Assembly: GCA_000181795.3 (NCBI GenBank)
Contig: CM012953.1
Location: 8,390,893 to 8,454,892, forward strand
Reading direction: 5' to 3'
DNA length: 64,000 nt
From: Trichinella spiralis
Taxonomy: Eukaryota > Nematoda > Enoplea > Trichinellida > Trichinellidae
The stretch's first letter is position 1, and every line of letters begins with the position of its first letter. Below the pieces are notes generated by a model. That model ran no database searches. It saw only the letters and a list, made by a program, of their open reading frames with translations, and had not been told where the DNA came from. This document shows, piece by piece, positions 40,394 to 53,413 of the stretch. A program made the position numbers and the translations under genes.

Positions 40394-43354
40394 TCAACTG
40401 TTCGCAGTGAACCATTGGAATTTAACCTCGCAGAGGTTGTGCAGGGATATGGTGAAATTGAAAATTGTCTGCCGATGCGCGGGCACATCTGCCGATGCCG
40501 TATAGTTCAGAGGGGTGCCATTGAGCGTGGCGCCGATCAAGCGGCCCGGCAAGCCGACCAACTGGAGCTCGTCGACAGCAACGGTCGTGTTGTAGCCTTG
40601 GTGCAAGCAGACGAAGTTCATGGAAAATACCGTGTCGTCTTGTCCGATTTCGGACGTCACCAGCATGCGCATGTACAAAAACGAGCCCTGTTCCGTTGGA
40701 GATGAGCCGTCGTCGTGGAACAACGTTCCCGCCGCATCGTAGGCGTCGCTCAGAACGACCAACAGTTGCATGCTGTTGCGCCGGCTGAGTTCGGTATTCA
40801 AATCCGGGATTTGCGTTGGAAGAACGCTGCCTCCGCGTAGGTCGACGATGATGCTGTCGGCGTCGCAGCCGACCTCAACCTGCATAGCGCCATCGTGATT
40901 CGGGCGTGGTTCGTAGTTGAAATAATCGAACCAACGCCCGGCCGGATAGTAGACCAACCGTTTGACGGCTTTGTTTTCCAAAATGGGACTGACCAACAAC
41001 GAAGCACCCCACAAGAACTGATCGTCCACATCCCAAGTGCCTTTGTCGGTCGGAAATTCCACGAACAAAGCTCGAACTACGGGCGTGCCGTAGACGTGCG
41101 ATTCGTACATCAGCGTGTACAAGTAGGGAAGAAGGCGGTAACGTTCGAGCAATATGCGACGAGCCATGGCCGCAAATTCTGGTCCAAAACTGGCCGGATC
41201 TTGGTCAACAGTGCCGATGATGTTGTGATTTCTGCTGAACGGATAAAAGGCGCCCAGTTGAGTCCAACGACGACAAAGCGATTCGGTGGTGTTGAACACA
41301 AAGCCGCATATGTCCGAGCCGACCATGTTGAAGCCGAACAGATTGTATTCCAACATGCCCACTATAGACCAGTGGAGCTGTTCCCAGTGGGCCTGATTGT
41401 CACCGAGCCAGTGGAACGCGTGACTCGCGGTGCCGAGAAAATTCGATCTGGTCAAAATGAACGGTCGCTTGTCAGGCTGGAGCTTTTGCAGCGCTTCTCT
41501 AGTTGCGATGCTCATCGCATGTCCGTACAAGCTGTGCAAGTTGTAATGCATGCCTGCGTACATTTTCGCCTCCATGCACATCGTCTTGCCGTAAAGACCG
41601 GCAACGTCGAAATCTTTCACACGTGGAATGTATTCGGGCCAATTGAAGCTGTCGTTTCGACAATGTTGAGCGTAGGAATTGTTGTAATTGTCAGCATCGT
41701 TGAAATTGGAAGCTTCGTTCATATCAATCCAAAGTCCATCGAAATTTATACTCTGAACGTTGGTAAATTTGTTGAAAATTAATTACATAATTATAATCAA
41801 TAATAAATACCCTGTGAAAATTGGCAATTGCATTGAACCAATATTCCGATATGTTCGGGTGGGTAAAGTCTGGATAATGGCATTGGCCGGGCCAAACGTT
41901 GCCCAAATAGTAGCCAAACGAATCGTCGGCATCTTCGACAAACGTCCTCTTGTCAAGTGCATCCAAATATGGATAATACGGTATCGCTTTGCAGGGTTCT
42001 TGCTTTTCGTCACTGCTGTCCGAGTCCAAAAAATACTCACTCGTCCTTATGCAAGGATCGACTATTGGTACGAAACGAATGTGACGCTGTTTGAGCTTGT
42101 CGACCATCGTCGGCAAGTCGACCCAACTGGACGAACAGTTGTTGTAAGTGAACGCGTACTTTTTGTACATGTAATCAATGTCGCCCCATTGGACGTCGTG
42201 CGGAATTCGGTGCTCGGCCATTCGATCCACCACATCCCAAATTTGAGAAGTGCCCCTGTAGCCCCAACGGCTGAGCTGAAAACCAAGTGACCAGTAGGGA
42301 GGCATGGCCGGCCGCCCGACGACACTGGTCAACTGTTCGACGACGTTCTTCGGAGACGGACCGGCGAAAATGTAAAAATCCAACACGCCACCGACGGTAC
42401 GCCAAGTGACAGCAGGCGTCGGTTGAAGCCACACTTCCATGGCGTTGCTGTTGGCGAGCATGACGCCGTTGGCGTTGCCGTCGGCGTCTTCCAAGCAGAT
42501 GTAGAACGGCTGGACGCCGTACAAATTCCAGCCGTGGTTGTAGAGTCCCTCGTCGCGGCTCCACATCGGCCAGCGGGTCCAGTTCATGTCCCGCCTGAGG
42601 CTGTGGGCGGTGTGCTCGCCGAAGCCGTAGACGTTGTCCGAGGCGGTTCTGGTGCTGATTTGCAAAAATTGGTCGGCAAAGTAAAAATCTTGCGTGTTGC
42701 AGCTGTCGAACAAAGTTTTGCCGGTCGACTTGCGCACCAGCCGCACCCCGAACGGATTTTTGCACAATTCCATCCGGCAGCAGTCGGTTTCCAACTTGCC
42801 GATCCGGCCGGCCGGCAAACGCAGCAAACTGTCCGGTATTTGAAACCTGCAACATGCAAATTCAAATTTGCATACCAGCCGCGTTATCCCTCGACACACC
42901 TCTTCTCGTTCGGATCGTAGATGGTGATGCGAAATATGTTGTCGTCGACCACCGACAAATTCACCGCCAACGGTTCCACCGCCGGTCCGTAGAACTCCTC
43001 GCCGTCGTAGGTGAGCGTCGCCTGGCCGGCGTCGTTCCTGAAATCCACCGAATAGCCAGTGTGGTCGGCCGGTATCTGGCACTTCGGTGCCCCGGCTGGC
43101 GCCTCAGGCTGCCAGCTGCAGCCCAGCTGCTGGCACAGTTGAGCGTCCAGGTGTTCCAATAGCTGATCGTGATAGTGGGGAACGCAATCACCGACGACAT
43201 CCGAACGCCGGATACTGGGATGGTCGAGCTGATCGACGGACAGCCAAATGGCCAAGGCGATCAGGAGAATTAGCAACGCGAACGCGAGCACGTTCAAAAT
43301 TGACCTGTTCGACTGCAGACGACTGGCGACGAGCGAAAGCATCCTGCGCGCCAT
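40394..43354 (-). CDS. GH31 alpha-glucosidase, type II membrane protein with trefoil-like domain
   Basis: Releases glucose from alpha-1,4 (and 1,6) glucans; of the GAA/maltase-glucoamylase group. Three exons (minus): 43354-42900, 42846-41811 and 41752-40394; introns are 53 and 58 nt. The 949-aa product has a basic start, one membrane helix (about 19-40, ILNVLAFALLILLIALAIWL) and a trefoil-like Cys cluster (57-92) with only four visible cysteines. Next come the GH31 N-domain (NVYGFGEHTAHSL, the PPYWSLGFQLSRWGYR block) and the catalytic barrel. The nucleophile is Asp507 in GLWIDMNEASNF; the acid/base is Asp615 in FHWLGDNQAHWE. Family length is typical (900-950 aa). The helix without a cleavage site suggests surface or lysosomal-membrane anchoring. 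A frame extends upstream of the ATG, but an acceptor (TTTTTCAG) 40 nt before it suggests a leader. GC content is far above the surroundings, as in other long exons here. Identification is secure. Confidence 0.95.
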
Positions 43355-43414
43355 TGGACTACAGTACTGACGATTGCATGTGAGCAAATGGAAGCTGAAA
43401 AATTTAATCACTAC

Positions 43415-44561
43415 CGCTGAGCGACTGATTCACTTACAATATTGAATAAATAAATGCTTGTTTTTTTTGGTGGGGGGGGGGAGGAAACATATTATGCATA
43501 TAATAAACTAGCTTTGGCTAAATATCGAACGTGCAGTTGGTTAATTGTATTATTGGCACCGGCATCCGTTGGTTGGCTGGCATTCATTCATTATTCAAAC
43601 TGCACCATGTATAATCGTTCACAACTGCCAAAATTGCCAAACTATAACCTGAAACAACGTTAATTCGATTATTAATTTTAGACGTTCAAATTTCACGATT
43701 ACTAATTTGGAAAAAAGTAAACAGCAGAAAATTTTAATAATTTCATCTCATACAAAAAAACAAATTGCTAATTGAATTGGAAAATTAATGTTGAAATGAA
43801 ACTGCAAAAAACGAGAGTACGTGAAAGTGAATGGAATGGGAAAATTAAAATGAAAAAAGCCAGTTTGATGATAACAAGCTCTGGTGGAACAAGTTTCTAT
43901 CTAGAATATAAAGCTTGAAAAATTGCAACCGAAATATTCCATATCAAAATTTCGAACAAGTTTCATTTCTATTCATACGATTAATTAATTAATGATGAGA
44001 AAATTGTTTAAAAAAAGAATAATTTTTTCACTTGTAAACATTGAAAAATAAAAATTGATAAGATCGATTTTTCAATATTAGCAGCTTATATTTCCCATTC
44101 ATAAAATTAATTATTTTCAAATTAAAAATAACTTCAAATTGATGAATGAATGAGTGCATTGTCAAATTTGCATACATAACTAAGCCAATTATGAAATGGT
44201 CGGATTATTTGGAAAAATATAAAGCAAAAACAAAATTGAATGTCACAAATGAAAGTCGATTATTTGAATACGTACAGAAATTATGGACGGAACAATCTGG
44301 TTTGGAATTATAATATAAAAATTTGGTCAAATTTATGTGTGACGAAGCACAATTTTGCAAACGATGCTCATTTGTCCAGTTTTTCGGTTTTGTCCATGCC
44401 TTTTGCTAAATTATTGGAAACAACAACAACGAATACAACAGTGCATGAAAGCGTTGCTTGCGAGCAATTTTCAAAGACAATATTTTATGCTTAAATTAAT
44501 AAAAATTATAAATTCCAAAATTGACCACCATTATTATTCAGCTTTGCATAGAATATAGATT
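43415..44561. other. Intergenic; promoter side of the GH31 gene
   Basis: AT-rich. A poly-G run of nine bases lies near 43473. A frame at 44240-44494 has no recognisable features and is not called. Confidence 0.5.
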
Positions 44562-44777
44562 ATGATTGATCAGCAGTCGATGGTATTCGTCAATTGTGGT
44601 GACAATAATCGACGAAAAGATGATGATGAAAAGCATCATTTGGAAAAGAAGGTGTTAAAAAAAGTTTCATTCACTTGTACACGCCACGATTCAGACCAAC
44701 AAAAGCCGATCGCCCACGACGATGTTGACATCGAAGACGGTAAGAAGCATCTCGCTTATTTGAATTTCAGACAATAA
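44562..44777 (+). CDS. Small hypothetical protein with PP1-docking-like motif
   Basis: A 71-codon frame with coding-like composition, rich in Asp, Glu, Lys and His. The segment KKVSF fits the consensus of the RVxF docking motif for protein phosphatase 1, and acidic residues follow (DDVDIEDG). A GTAAGA donor falls inside the frame at about 44739, so it could also be the first exon of a longer gene; the next acceptor gives an intron of only about 31 nt. No domain is recognised, and the function is unknown. The motif is short enough to occur by chance. Confidence 0.3.
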   Translation: MIDQQSMVFVNCGDNNRRKDDDEKHHLEKKVLKKVSFTCTRHDSDQQKPIAHDDVDIEDGKKHLAYLNFRQ

Positions 44778-47045
44778 AAATAATCCAGCTCAACAGAAAG
44801 CACAGGTTTTCTTTTTGTTCATTTGTACATTTACTTCTACATGCGGCAAAAATATTCGAATCAGTTTATTTAAATTGATGAGAAAGTCAAACAATTCCTG
44901 CGTTTTGAAAAATCATATGAACTGCTAACATTACAAATTTTCCTAGATAAAAATTCAAATTGACATGACAGACATTTATTTTTATTCAAGATGTCCAAAA
45001 ATTCAACTGTAAATTTCAATGCATCCGAAACATTTGTTCTCTTTCTCTGATGAATCATCAAATTGTACTTTATAAATCAACAATAATCCTATTTCTGACA
45101 GATGTATTTCGTCAATTGTGCAAATATTTGTACAATCCAACAAGCTTCCTTGTATTGTCTTTCAATGTTGAACATTTTTAGTTAGCTGCTACTAAAATTA
45201 TACCAAATCTGCTGATCGACTTATTTCAAATAATAACTGTTTTAATTGCTTTTATTTTTTTCTGAATAAACAAATGTCATGAGTAATTAAAAGTTGAATT
45301 AATAAAATTTTTTTCACATAAATCACTTGATAAACAGTTATCCGATCTTCCTCTTCTACAAGCGTGATTCACCAGCAAACATCAATATTTCGGAAAAATG
45401 ATTTAAATATTTAAAATTTTTAAATTCAAAAAGTGATCGTAAAGTACTTTTGTTTGAAAAATTTATTATTTAATATTAATGTTTCTGCAATTTACATTAA
45501 CTTACAGTGAAAAAGCTCTTTGCTAACAAAGGCAGCGATTGGCGTAAAACAATGACAGCTTTCGAGAACTCTATTGCGCAATTCACGTGTGAAAAATTGA
45601 ATTATTACAGTATAACAATTGTTAAATGATGTTTCATATGGACGTCAACATTGTCGTGCAATTTCTGAAAGTCATGCAAAATTGACTGCACGTTCAGCAT
45701 CTGCACAACTGCCGCTCAATCAATAAACAATTCATCGCATTCAAGAATAAATGCTGCTACAGTATATTTTTAAAATAAATTAACAAGCAGTTGTTTGTAA
45801 TAATTGTTATTGTGTAATATATTTCATATATTTTCTTTGAAATGAAATTATTTCAAATGCAAACGTAATTTATATCACGATGTAATTTTATTTGAATTAC
45901 AAGCTTCTTTAAATATTATTTTAAGAATTATTGCAATGGATAATTTTTCGTATAATCAATTTGAAATATGTTATTAAATTTGAAAAATTTCTGTTTTTCT
46001 TTTTGAAAATAACATCAAAAAGATGCCATTTTACAAGTTATACTTGAGTGCAATTTACCATAAGCAAGTTGAGCTAGTATTGAATTTCAGAAAAATGTTT
46101 GAAAACTTCTATTCTTGCTGTTGTTGAGATTGTTGAGACGATGTTCAATATTAGCTTTTGAAATCGTCATCGCGTAATATTTTCCAAACTAATTTTGTTG
46201 GTACGGTTAAAAATAAAATTAACAATAATTTATTCTGTTCGACGTTTCAAAATCCATGCTTACGTACATACATACGTACGTACATACAGTTGGGCACACA
46301 CGTTGCTGTTGTGTCGTCTGGATGCTGTTCTCAAAATTGTATGTATGCAAATTCATTTGCACTGATTTTTTCCCCTGAACAAACCAGATATCCATGCACA
46401 AATTGAATGGTGCAAGTTGAACCGACCGGCTTGTTAAAAGCAAATCGGTTGCATCCAGTTGGCGGAACTTTTCTAGAGTTGAATCGCATTTCGCATCTTT
46501 GCATTCTTAAGACGGTAAAATGCTTTTCCAGTTTGTTCGCAATGTTCAGTTGTCACTGTTGATTGCGCAAATGTTTCAAAATTTTAATAGCACTTCCTTT
46601 CACGTTTTTATAAGATGATGATAAGTTCGCTGACCTCTATATACAACTTGTCAGCAAGCTGGTAGTTTTCTTATAAATTGAACTCCAGTTTTAAAAGTTC
46701 GCTTTTTTCATCTTTTTTGAAATTTTTATTTTAATTCCACCTTTGTAAACTGCCATCGCATTTTTCGGATGGAATATTTCATTCACTTGTCAGGTAGATT
46801 GTTTAATTTCAAATGCTATCATATTCCAGTTTATGCCGATCTTAATCGAAATATTGATTTCAGAATCAATCAATAATAATAATCAGCTTCTCATAGACAA
46901 GCTAGCTTTTCTAAGAGTTGCTATTTGGGGTTGCATTTAAAATACTTTCTTCTTCACTGTAATAAACAGTACTTTTTCCTCTTGTGAACAATATACACAC
47001 ATTTTCATACGTCATGCGTTGATTGAATAAGATAAATTTTTTGAA
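44778..47045. other. Intergenic upstream of WDR7
   Basis: AT-rich with no supported gene. It contains a short TACA/TACG tetranucleotide repeat (46261-46288). The WDR7 promoter should lie near the right end. Confidence 0.55.
46261..46288. repeat. TACG/TACA microsatellite
   Basis: Seven tetranucleotide units alternating TACG, TACA and CATA. Confidence 0.8.
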
Positions 47046-50000
47046 ATGACAAGTGAAATTCATTTAGACAATCCTTCACAAATGGGTGATGATGCAACAG
47101 TTTGCACTGTCATATGGGATGAACAAGCACCAACGCACAAAGTGACAGTTGTGTGTATACTGCCAAACCGTCGCCATGTGATTTCATGCGGAGCAAATGG
47201 TCAAACTTGTGTTTGGCAACTTGACAGTAACTATACGGTAATTTACTTGGATAATCAAGTACAACAATATTTGAAAAAAAGGAAAATAATTTATTCAATT
47301 GCAAATGCTGAATTTTATTTTTTAAATGACATTTAAATTTTTAAATTTTACTCATTTTTCGAACTTTGATTCATGTGTATAGTTTATTGCAGCTGCATCC
47401 TCGGTACATGCTACTCGGTCATAGCAGTCGGATAGTTTGCGCAGCCCCTGCTTCGGAAAAGAATGATTGTACGCACTGTGTGATAAGTGATATAAGTGGG
47501 TAAGTAGTTGTGCATGTTTTCTTTTGTCATGATAAAGCTAATTGAAAAGCATGAACAAAATGTTTGGCTAACAACTCTTCTTTCAAAAGGAACGAGAGAA
47601 TCATGATTTTTCAAAAAATAATTTTTTCATCATATTCTCTTTTTTAGAAGGTTATCCCTCTGGGACTGTGAAAATGGCCGGTGTTTATGCGTCAAGCGGA
47701 ATGATTATTGCACTTTGCAAATAATTCCTCAGGTTAATTTTGCATTGATTATTACTATTTAATTTCAGTTGTTGTTGTTTTGTCATTTTAGAGTATAAGC
47801 TGGGGTGGTAAGACGCAAGATTTCTTGTTTTGTTCCGGCTATTACGCTGAAATATGTGCTTTGAATCCGTTGACACTGGAAACGGTATTTTGTCTCTGTT
47901 CTCGAGTCGAACCGGACTGGATAGCAGCGTTTTGCTTTTTCAGATTTCAAAATAAACCCGGTATACTGGTTTAAAATTTTAAAATCAATTAATTCCCTAT
48001 TTAATTATCGTCTTTCAGATGTTATCGTAGGTATCACCAATTCAGGTTTTGTTAAAATATGGTCACTGACAAATTCGAATCGTAAGTTATTTTTTTCTTT
48101 TGTATTAAAAAAATATTATTTTTTTTCATTAAAACACGAGATGTGGCAATTTAGCATTTTTTCAGCTACGAATACGACAATTTTTGAAGACGAATCAAAG
48201 CAGTTGCAATGTTACCGAGCGAGAAAATTGATCATATCACCGTACAATCCTCGTTCATTGTTGATCGTCAATTCCACCAGTTGGGCAGTAAGTAGTGTTT
48301 AATTGGGAAAATAAAATTTAAAATCATATTTTTTTTTAAAAAAATGCTTATCCCAAAATTTTGAAGCTCTACGATGCGTCGAATTTCATTCTGCTCTGTT
48401 CTTGTCCATCTTTGGAAAATCAACAATGGATTGGTGCCACTTTTGTTCAAGTTGACAAACTTCTCGCTTGGTCTTCCAACGGCATTGCGTATCTCTACCA
48501 TTTGCCGAGAAGGTTTTTGTGAAAAGAAAAAGAATTATTTTTTTTTGTTATTTTACGTTTTTTCATAAATTATATTGCTTTTCAATTTTAGCCGACTCAA
48601 AGGAAAAGCTGTCAAGTGAGTTGATCTTCTGTTTCAATATTTGTGCATCTCTATGCATACGATTGGAATTTGCTGGTATTTTCAAGTTTATGCTAATTTG
48701 CTTTCAGTGCTGTTATACAAGATCAACCAGAGTCGAAATATCTTGATGATTTATTTTGTTGTTGCAGTTTTGCATTCAATGATGACAATCAACCGAAAGT
48801 ATTACAAGCAGTTTTGTTAATTGGTAAAGTATTGAATTGCATTTGTTGTTGTTGTTTTTTTTCTAGCATAGCTTGAACATGGATCCTGCGTTTTGCATGG
48901 TTCTGAAATCTTCTGCTGATGATGAACAATTTTTGATTCGTGGAGATTGTTTTGGTTGTCTGTGCATTTGGCTTATACCTTCCATACCGGACGAGGCTGT
49001 AATAACGATGCGTGAAAAATCTCTTCCAGCGTTGGGTAGTTGTTTTTTTTTTATTTGGTTGCACAATTCACTCAGTCATATGCAATTCAAATCAAACTTT
49101 CAGCGCTCAATCCTACTACCGTTTCTAGTCTTGACAAATATTGGAAAAGCCTACCGCATAAACCTTGCGGTATGTTTCCACACGAGGTGATTCATTTGAT
49201 AATGCTAGTGAAAATTTATGGAAAAATAATTTCATTTTTCTGTTTTATAGACATCATCTTCGAATGAAGATCGAATTCGACAAACTTGTACATTGTACAT
49301 AGGAAATTTGATGAAATTAGTATTTGGTCAAAGTGATGGCAGTTTAGTAATCGCTTCTGCCCCTCTTCTGTTGAAAAAGCACATTTTCACTTCATCTATG
49401 CAAGGTATTGTTGAATGTTGAAGTCGCTTTGCAAATTGGAATATATGCAATTTCAGGAGGACCGTCGGCATACCGTGTTCTGACTGGTCACGACGGTTCT
49501 GTGACTTGTCTATTATATCCGTATCAAGAGAATTCTCGTTACGATCCGACGCATTTCGTTTCCGGCGGCGAAGATTTCACCGTCATACTTTGGGATTTGA
49601 AAGCACTGTGTATTTTGCATAAATTTTGCGTTCAAGCTGGTCCAATACAAAAATTGTTGGTTCCACCGGAAAATTGCAGCGTAATTCATTTGACGCACGT
49701 TTTCATAAGTTATTTTTATTTGATTTAATTGTCCAACGTAGTAGTAGTTCATTTGATTGTTGTTGTCTTGCTGTATTTTGATATTATTGTTCAATTTTGC
49801 CGGTGCTTTGTATAATTTTGAATAGTGATTTTCAGAACAAAGTGTTGCAGTCGGTTTGCAGCGTCGCTGGTGATCATTCGATGGCGCTGTTGAATTTGAA
49901 AGATGTTCGATGTATTTTGTTGGCCAGCAAACATCTATATCCGGTGAAATCGATCCACTGGAGACCGATTGATGATTTCATTATGGTACACTGCGAGTTC

Positions 50001-53000
50001 GGTTCCGTTTACGTGTGGCAGATGGAAACTGGTCAGAGAAGAAGACATTTTTTGCATTTAAATTTAAATTAACTGACGATATTCATTTCCAGGACATTTG
50101 GACCGTGTTTTGACAGGGGCGTTGGCCGAAGAGATGCTTGTTTTGAATGCAGATCAAGATTGCATTTCTGAAATAGGAGACGAATCATTTCCAAGCACGT
50201 CGGTTCAGTTGTTTAGAGCTTTCAAGCAGCGCAATTTGAATACTGTATTTATTTATTTATTGGATTTGAAGTGAAGCTGCTACTTTTTTTCTGTAATGCT
50301 TTCATTTTTTTCAGATAAAAGAAATTATGGAACAATATCAACAAAGCAACGCTGGTCAGACGACCCAAACCCCGACGAAAGTGACATTCGCACCACCGCT
50401 AAGTATTACCGCTGTTATTGGTGACGAGGGTAACGTCAGTATGCACATTGCTTTTTTCAACGTTGAATCTTTGTGCAGTAGGTTGATATTTGTTGTTTTC
50501 TTGTTGTTGTTTTTCTTGGATTATTTTCCATAATTTCCATATTTGTAGTCTCGTTGCTGGTTGTTGAGCATGGAATTTTGCACCGTGAAGATTCCACAAG
50601 TACTGAAGTGGACGGTTTGGCCAATGTTCCGAGGGCATTTTTTGTCGAAAGTGCCGCCAATTCGAAACCAAACCACCACCACCAAAATGGGTCCAAAATT
50701 TCCAACGCCAGCGAGCAGGGCAATTTTTGCGTAGAAATAGCCCAACTGTTGTTGTCGATGATTTACAGCTGGAACGAAGACCCCGAAATGGACCAGTTGA
50801 GCAAATCGAAGCTCGGCTTGTTGCAGCCCAGTCGATCTGTCACGTTTGCGTTCTTGTCCGCCGATGGTTCCATGGCGTTGTTGTTCCCTCCACCGGATGA
50901 CAACATTTCACCAATTGCTGCAGATTCTTTGTCGTCGTTGTTGAACACGCATCAGCTGATGGCGATCACATCCATCACTCAGACGTTGTTGTCCATGACG
51001 TACATGTCGTTCATACCAGAACAAATTAATCGTCGTAAATTATTAAAGTGAAAAAAAATCATAATAACCGTGCGCTAGTGGTTATGCCAGTTGGTTGTGA
51101 AAAGTTCAATTTTCAGATCAAATTTGGATGTGGAAGAACTGAATGCAGCAATGCAAGATTTGAACACCAGTTGGCCGTGTGAGGAAAGCAACGGAGCCGT
51201 GCCCACGTTGATTCAGCAATTGCTCGTCGAACAAGCGGCTATAAAGCAACTGTGGAACAGGGTCCGGGCGTTTCATTCGCAAGTTCTACCCGGCAAATCG
51301 GCTCGCACAAATCTGGACGTCGAGATACTTTGCCTACGGTGGCAGGATCGCTGCCAGCAGTTGCGCCAGGCGGCCCAGACTTTGCTGCTGGCGGAATTGG
51401 ACCGCATCGGTGCCGAAGGCAGGGCTCGGCTGGTCGAACGTTGGCAAGTTTATCTGCCTATTGTAGTCGATCCGTCGATCAGCTTATTCGGCACCACGCT
51501 TTACAGCAATCAGCCTGGTACGGCAGCTTCTTCCATTGGTCAAAGTGACGACAGATTTTATAACAAGAACTCTGCTCATAATGTCGATTCGATTCAATCT
51601 ACTGCAGCAGGTAAATTTGAAAATTTTAAAATTATTTCTGTAAATAAATAAATATGTATGTAGAAAAACTGCCATATTGTTCATCGTCATCAACAATAAA
51701 CAATGATCACATGAAACACAGGCAAGAAGTTGCAACCATTTTGCTGGGTGTCATTGGTGCGGCATTCAGTCATGAACTGCTGAATTGTTCCACTGATCAA
51801 ATAGTGTTGCTTGAATCCAATAAACGACAAATTTCTGTTCCACTAGTTACATGTAATTAATTTTTGTTCCATAAATTATATGAATTAATCAATTAATTTA
51901 TTTATTATTCTTCTCGTAGGCCAGTCGTTGTTCGAATGTATTGTGCAACCAGATTCACCGTCGTTGCCGTTGAATTGCACTCTTCGGCGGTCTTGCATAG
52001 ATTTGCTTGGTCGTGGATTTGCGGTATGGCAGCCGTATTTGGATATTAGCAAGCTTTTGCTTACGTTGCTTGCTTTGTGCGCGAAAAGTGATCGCGTGCT
52101 ACCTGCTGGACCGATTTATTTTCCACTGAGTCCGGCGGCTGAGATGTGTCGTACTGCTCAACGTGCGTTGGCTTCAATAGCCAGTTGCAGACCTGCTGCT
52201 TTTGTTACAGCACTGAGTAAAGAGGTTGGTTGAAAATGAACCTCTACCTCTACTTATTTATTCCATTATTCTAATTATTAATTTAATATTTTTGCTATCA
52301 AGGTGACCAGGTATACTTCCATGTCACAACATCAGACTGTTCACTTGAGCTCACCGTTGATTCGTGCTCAGTCAGAAATAATGACCATCATGGAATCGTT
52401 GACGATGAATCATTACAACGAGCTGTTGGATGTCATGGGCGCGGTAGAAGTGTTTCATTTATTTTGCTTTGCTTTTTGGAATTTTTGAAATTTCAATTTC
52501 AGGTGGCTGATATTTTGGTGCACTGTTTGTCTATACAATTGCTCAAGTTTAAAAATTTTTCCGAATTTTGTCCATTTCTTGCCAAGTTGATACTTGATAT
52601 TGATAGCAGAAAGAAAGAAATATTTATTGATTAATTTTTATTTGCAGATTTTCGGTGATTTCATTTTCGTCCAATACACGCAGAATTGCATTCGGACTGA
52701 AAAGTGGCTCAATTATTGTACACGAATTGAGAGCCGGCAAAGCTCAAGTATTTATTTAATATGAAAAATTTGATTTGATATTTTGTGGTGTGAATTATGT
52801 TTTATTTTGATCAATATAATTTCAGACAATGCAAGTTCACAGTCGAGCAGTGTCCGCTTGTAACTTCTCTGACGACGGAAAACATTTGGCCAGCTATTCT
52901 GTTGAAGAAGGCAAGCTCAACGTCTGGCTGGTAAGCAATGGAATGCAGTGCTAGTTGTTGTTTTTCTTTTTCCACGTTTGTCATGCTCGAGTTATTCAAT

Positions 53001-53413
53001 ACAAAATAGACTGATTTGCATGCTAATCGAGCGGGAAAAGTTGAATCACAATCAGAATTACTGTTGTCTGTAGATGACTCATTTTAGCTTTAACCTTTCA
53101 ACCTACTGACGCCTTGTGTCCCCTTGATATGTACACACAGGATGATAGATTTAGTGTATTAATTGAAATTGTTCCAGAGTATTATTTATTGTTTTGCGAT
53201 TATTATTTGTTATGTCGATAATTCGACTTTCAGATGGCTCAATCATTTCTTGGTATGGGACAGAGTCAGGCAAAATGCATCAAACAGTTTGCGGCGCCGG
53301 TGAACGAAATCAGCGCAAATGGGCTCGACGAGCGTTTTCGAATTGTGTGGATTTCACCGAAAATCATATCCTTGATGCTGTCCAGTGGCAATGAGCATCG
53401 ATTTAATCTCTGA
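47046..53413 (+). CDS. WDR7: WDR7 / rabconnectin-3 beta
   Basis: The WD-repeat partner of DMXL (rabconnectin-3 alpha), which promotes V-ATPase assembly on synaptic and endolysosomal vesicles. Twenty-five exons: 47046-47237, 47393-47499, 47648-47732, 47792-47960, 48019-48081, 48166-48287, 48367-48512, 48592-48615, 48708-48798, 48867-49035, 49104-49186, 49251-49404, 49457-49680, 49836-50031, 50093-50244, 50315-50477, 50549-51047, 51117-51610, 51664-51852, 51920-52224, 52303-52443, 52503-52585, 52648-52747, 52826-52930, 53234-53413. Every phase agrees; total 1,411 aa (human about 1,490). N-terminal WD repeats include RVLTGHDGSVTCLLYP and FVSGGEDFTVILWDLK. The middle helical part has AAQTLLLAELDRIGAEGR. 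The conserved C-terminal block runs from LLGRGFAVWQPYLDISK through ARKLI-like repeats to RFRIVWISPKIISLMLSSGNEHRF. Exon 8 is a 24-nt microexon; the final 60-codon exon follows the longest intron (303 nt). Identification is secure; short exon edges could shift by a codon. Confidence 0.95.

Noticed and set aside
40895-41782. Long plus-strand frame (295 codons) opposite the GH31 gene, with others at 41760-42290 and 42423-42920
   Set aside because: Shadow frames of a GC-rich coding exon. They have no domain, and the minus strand has all GH31 motifs.
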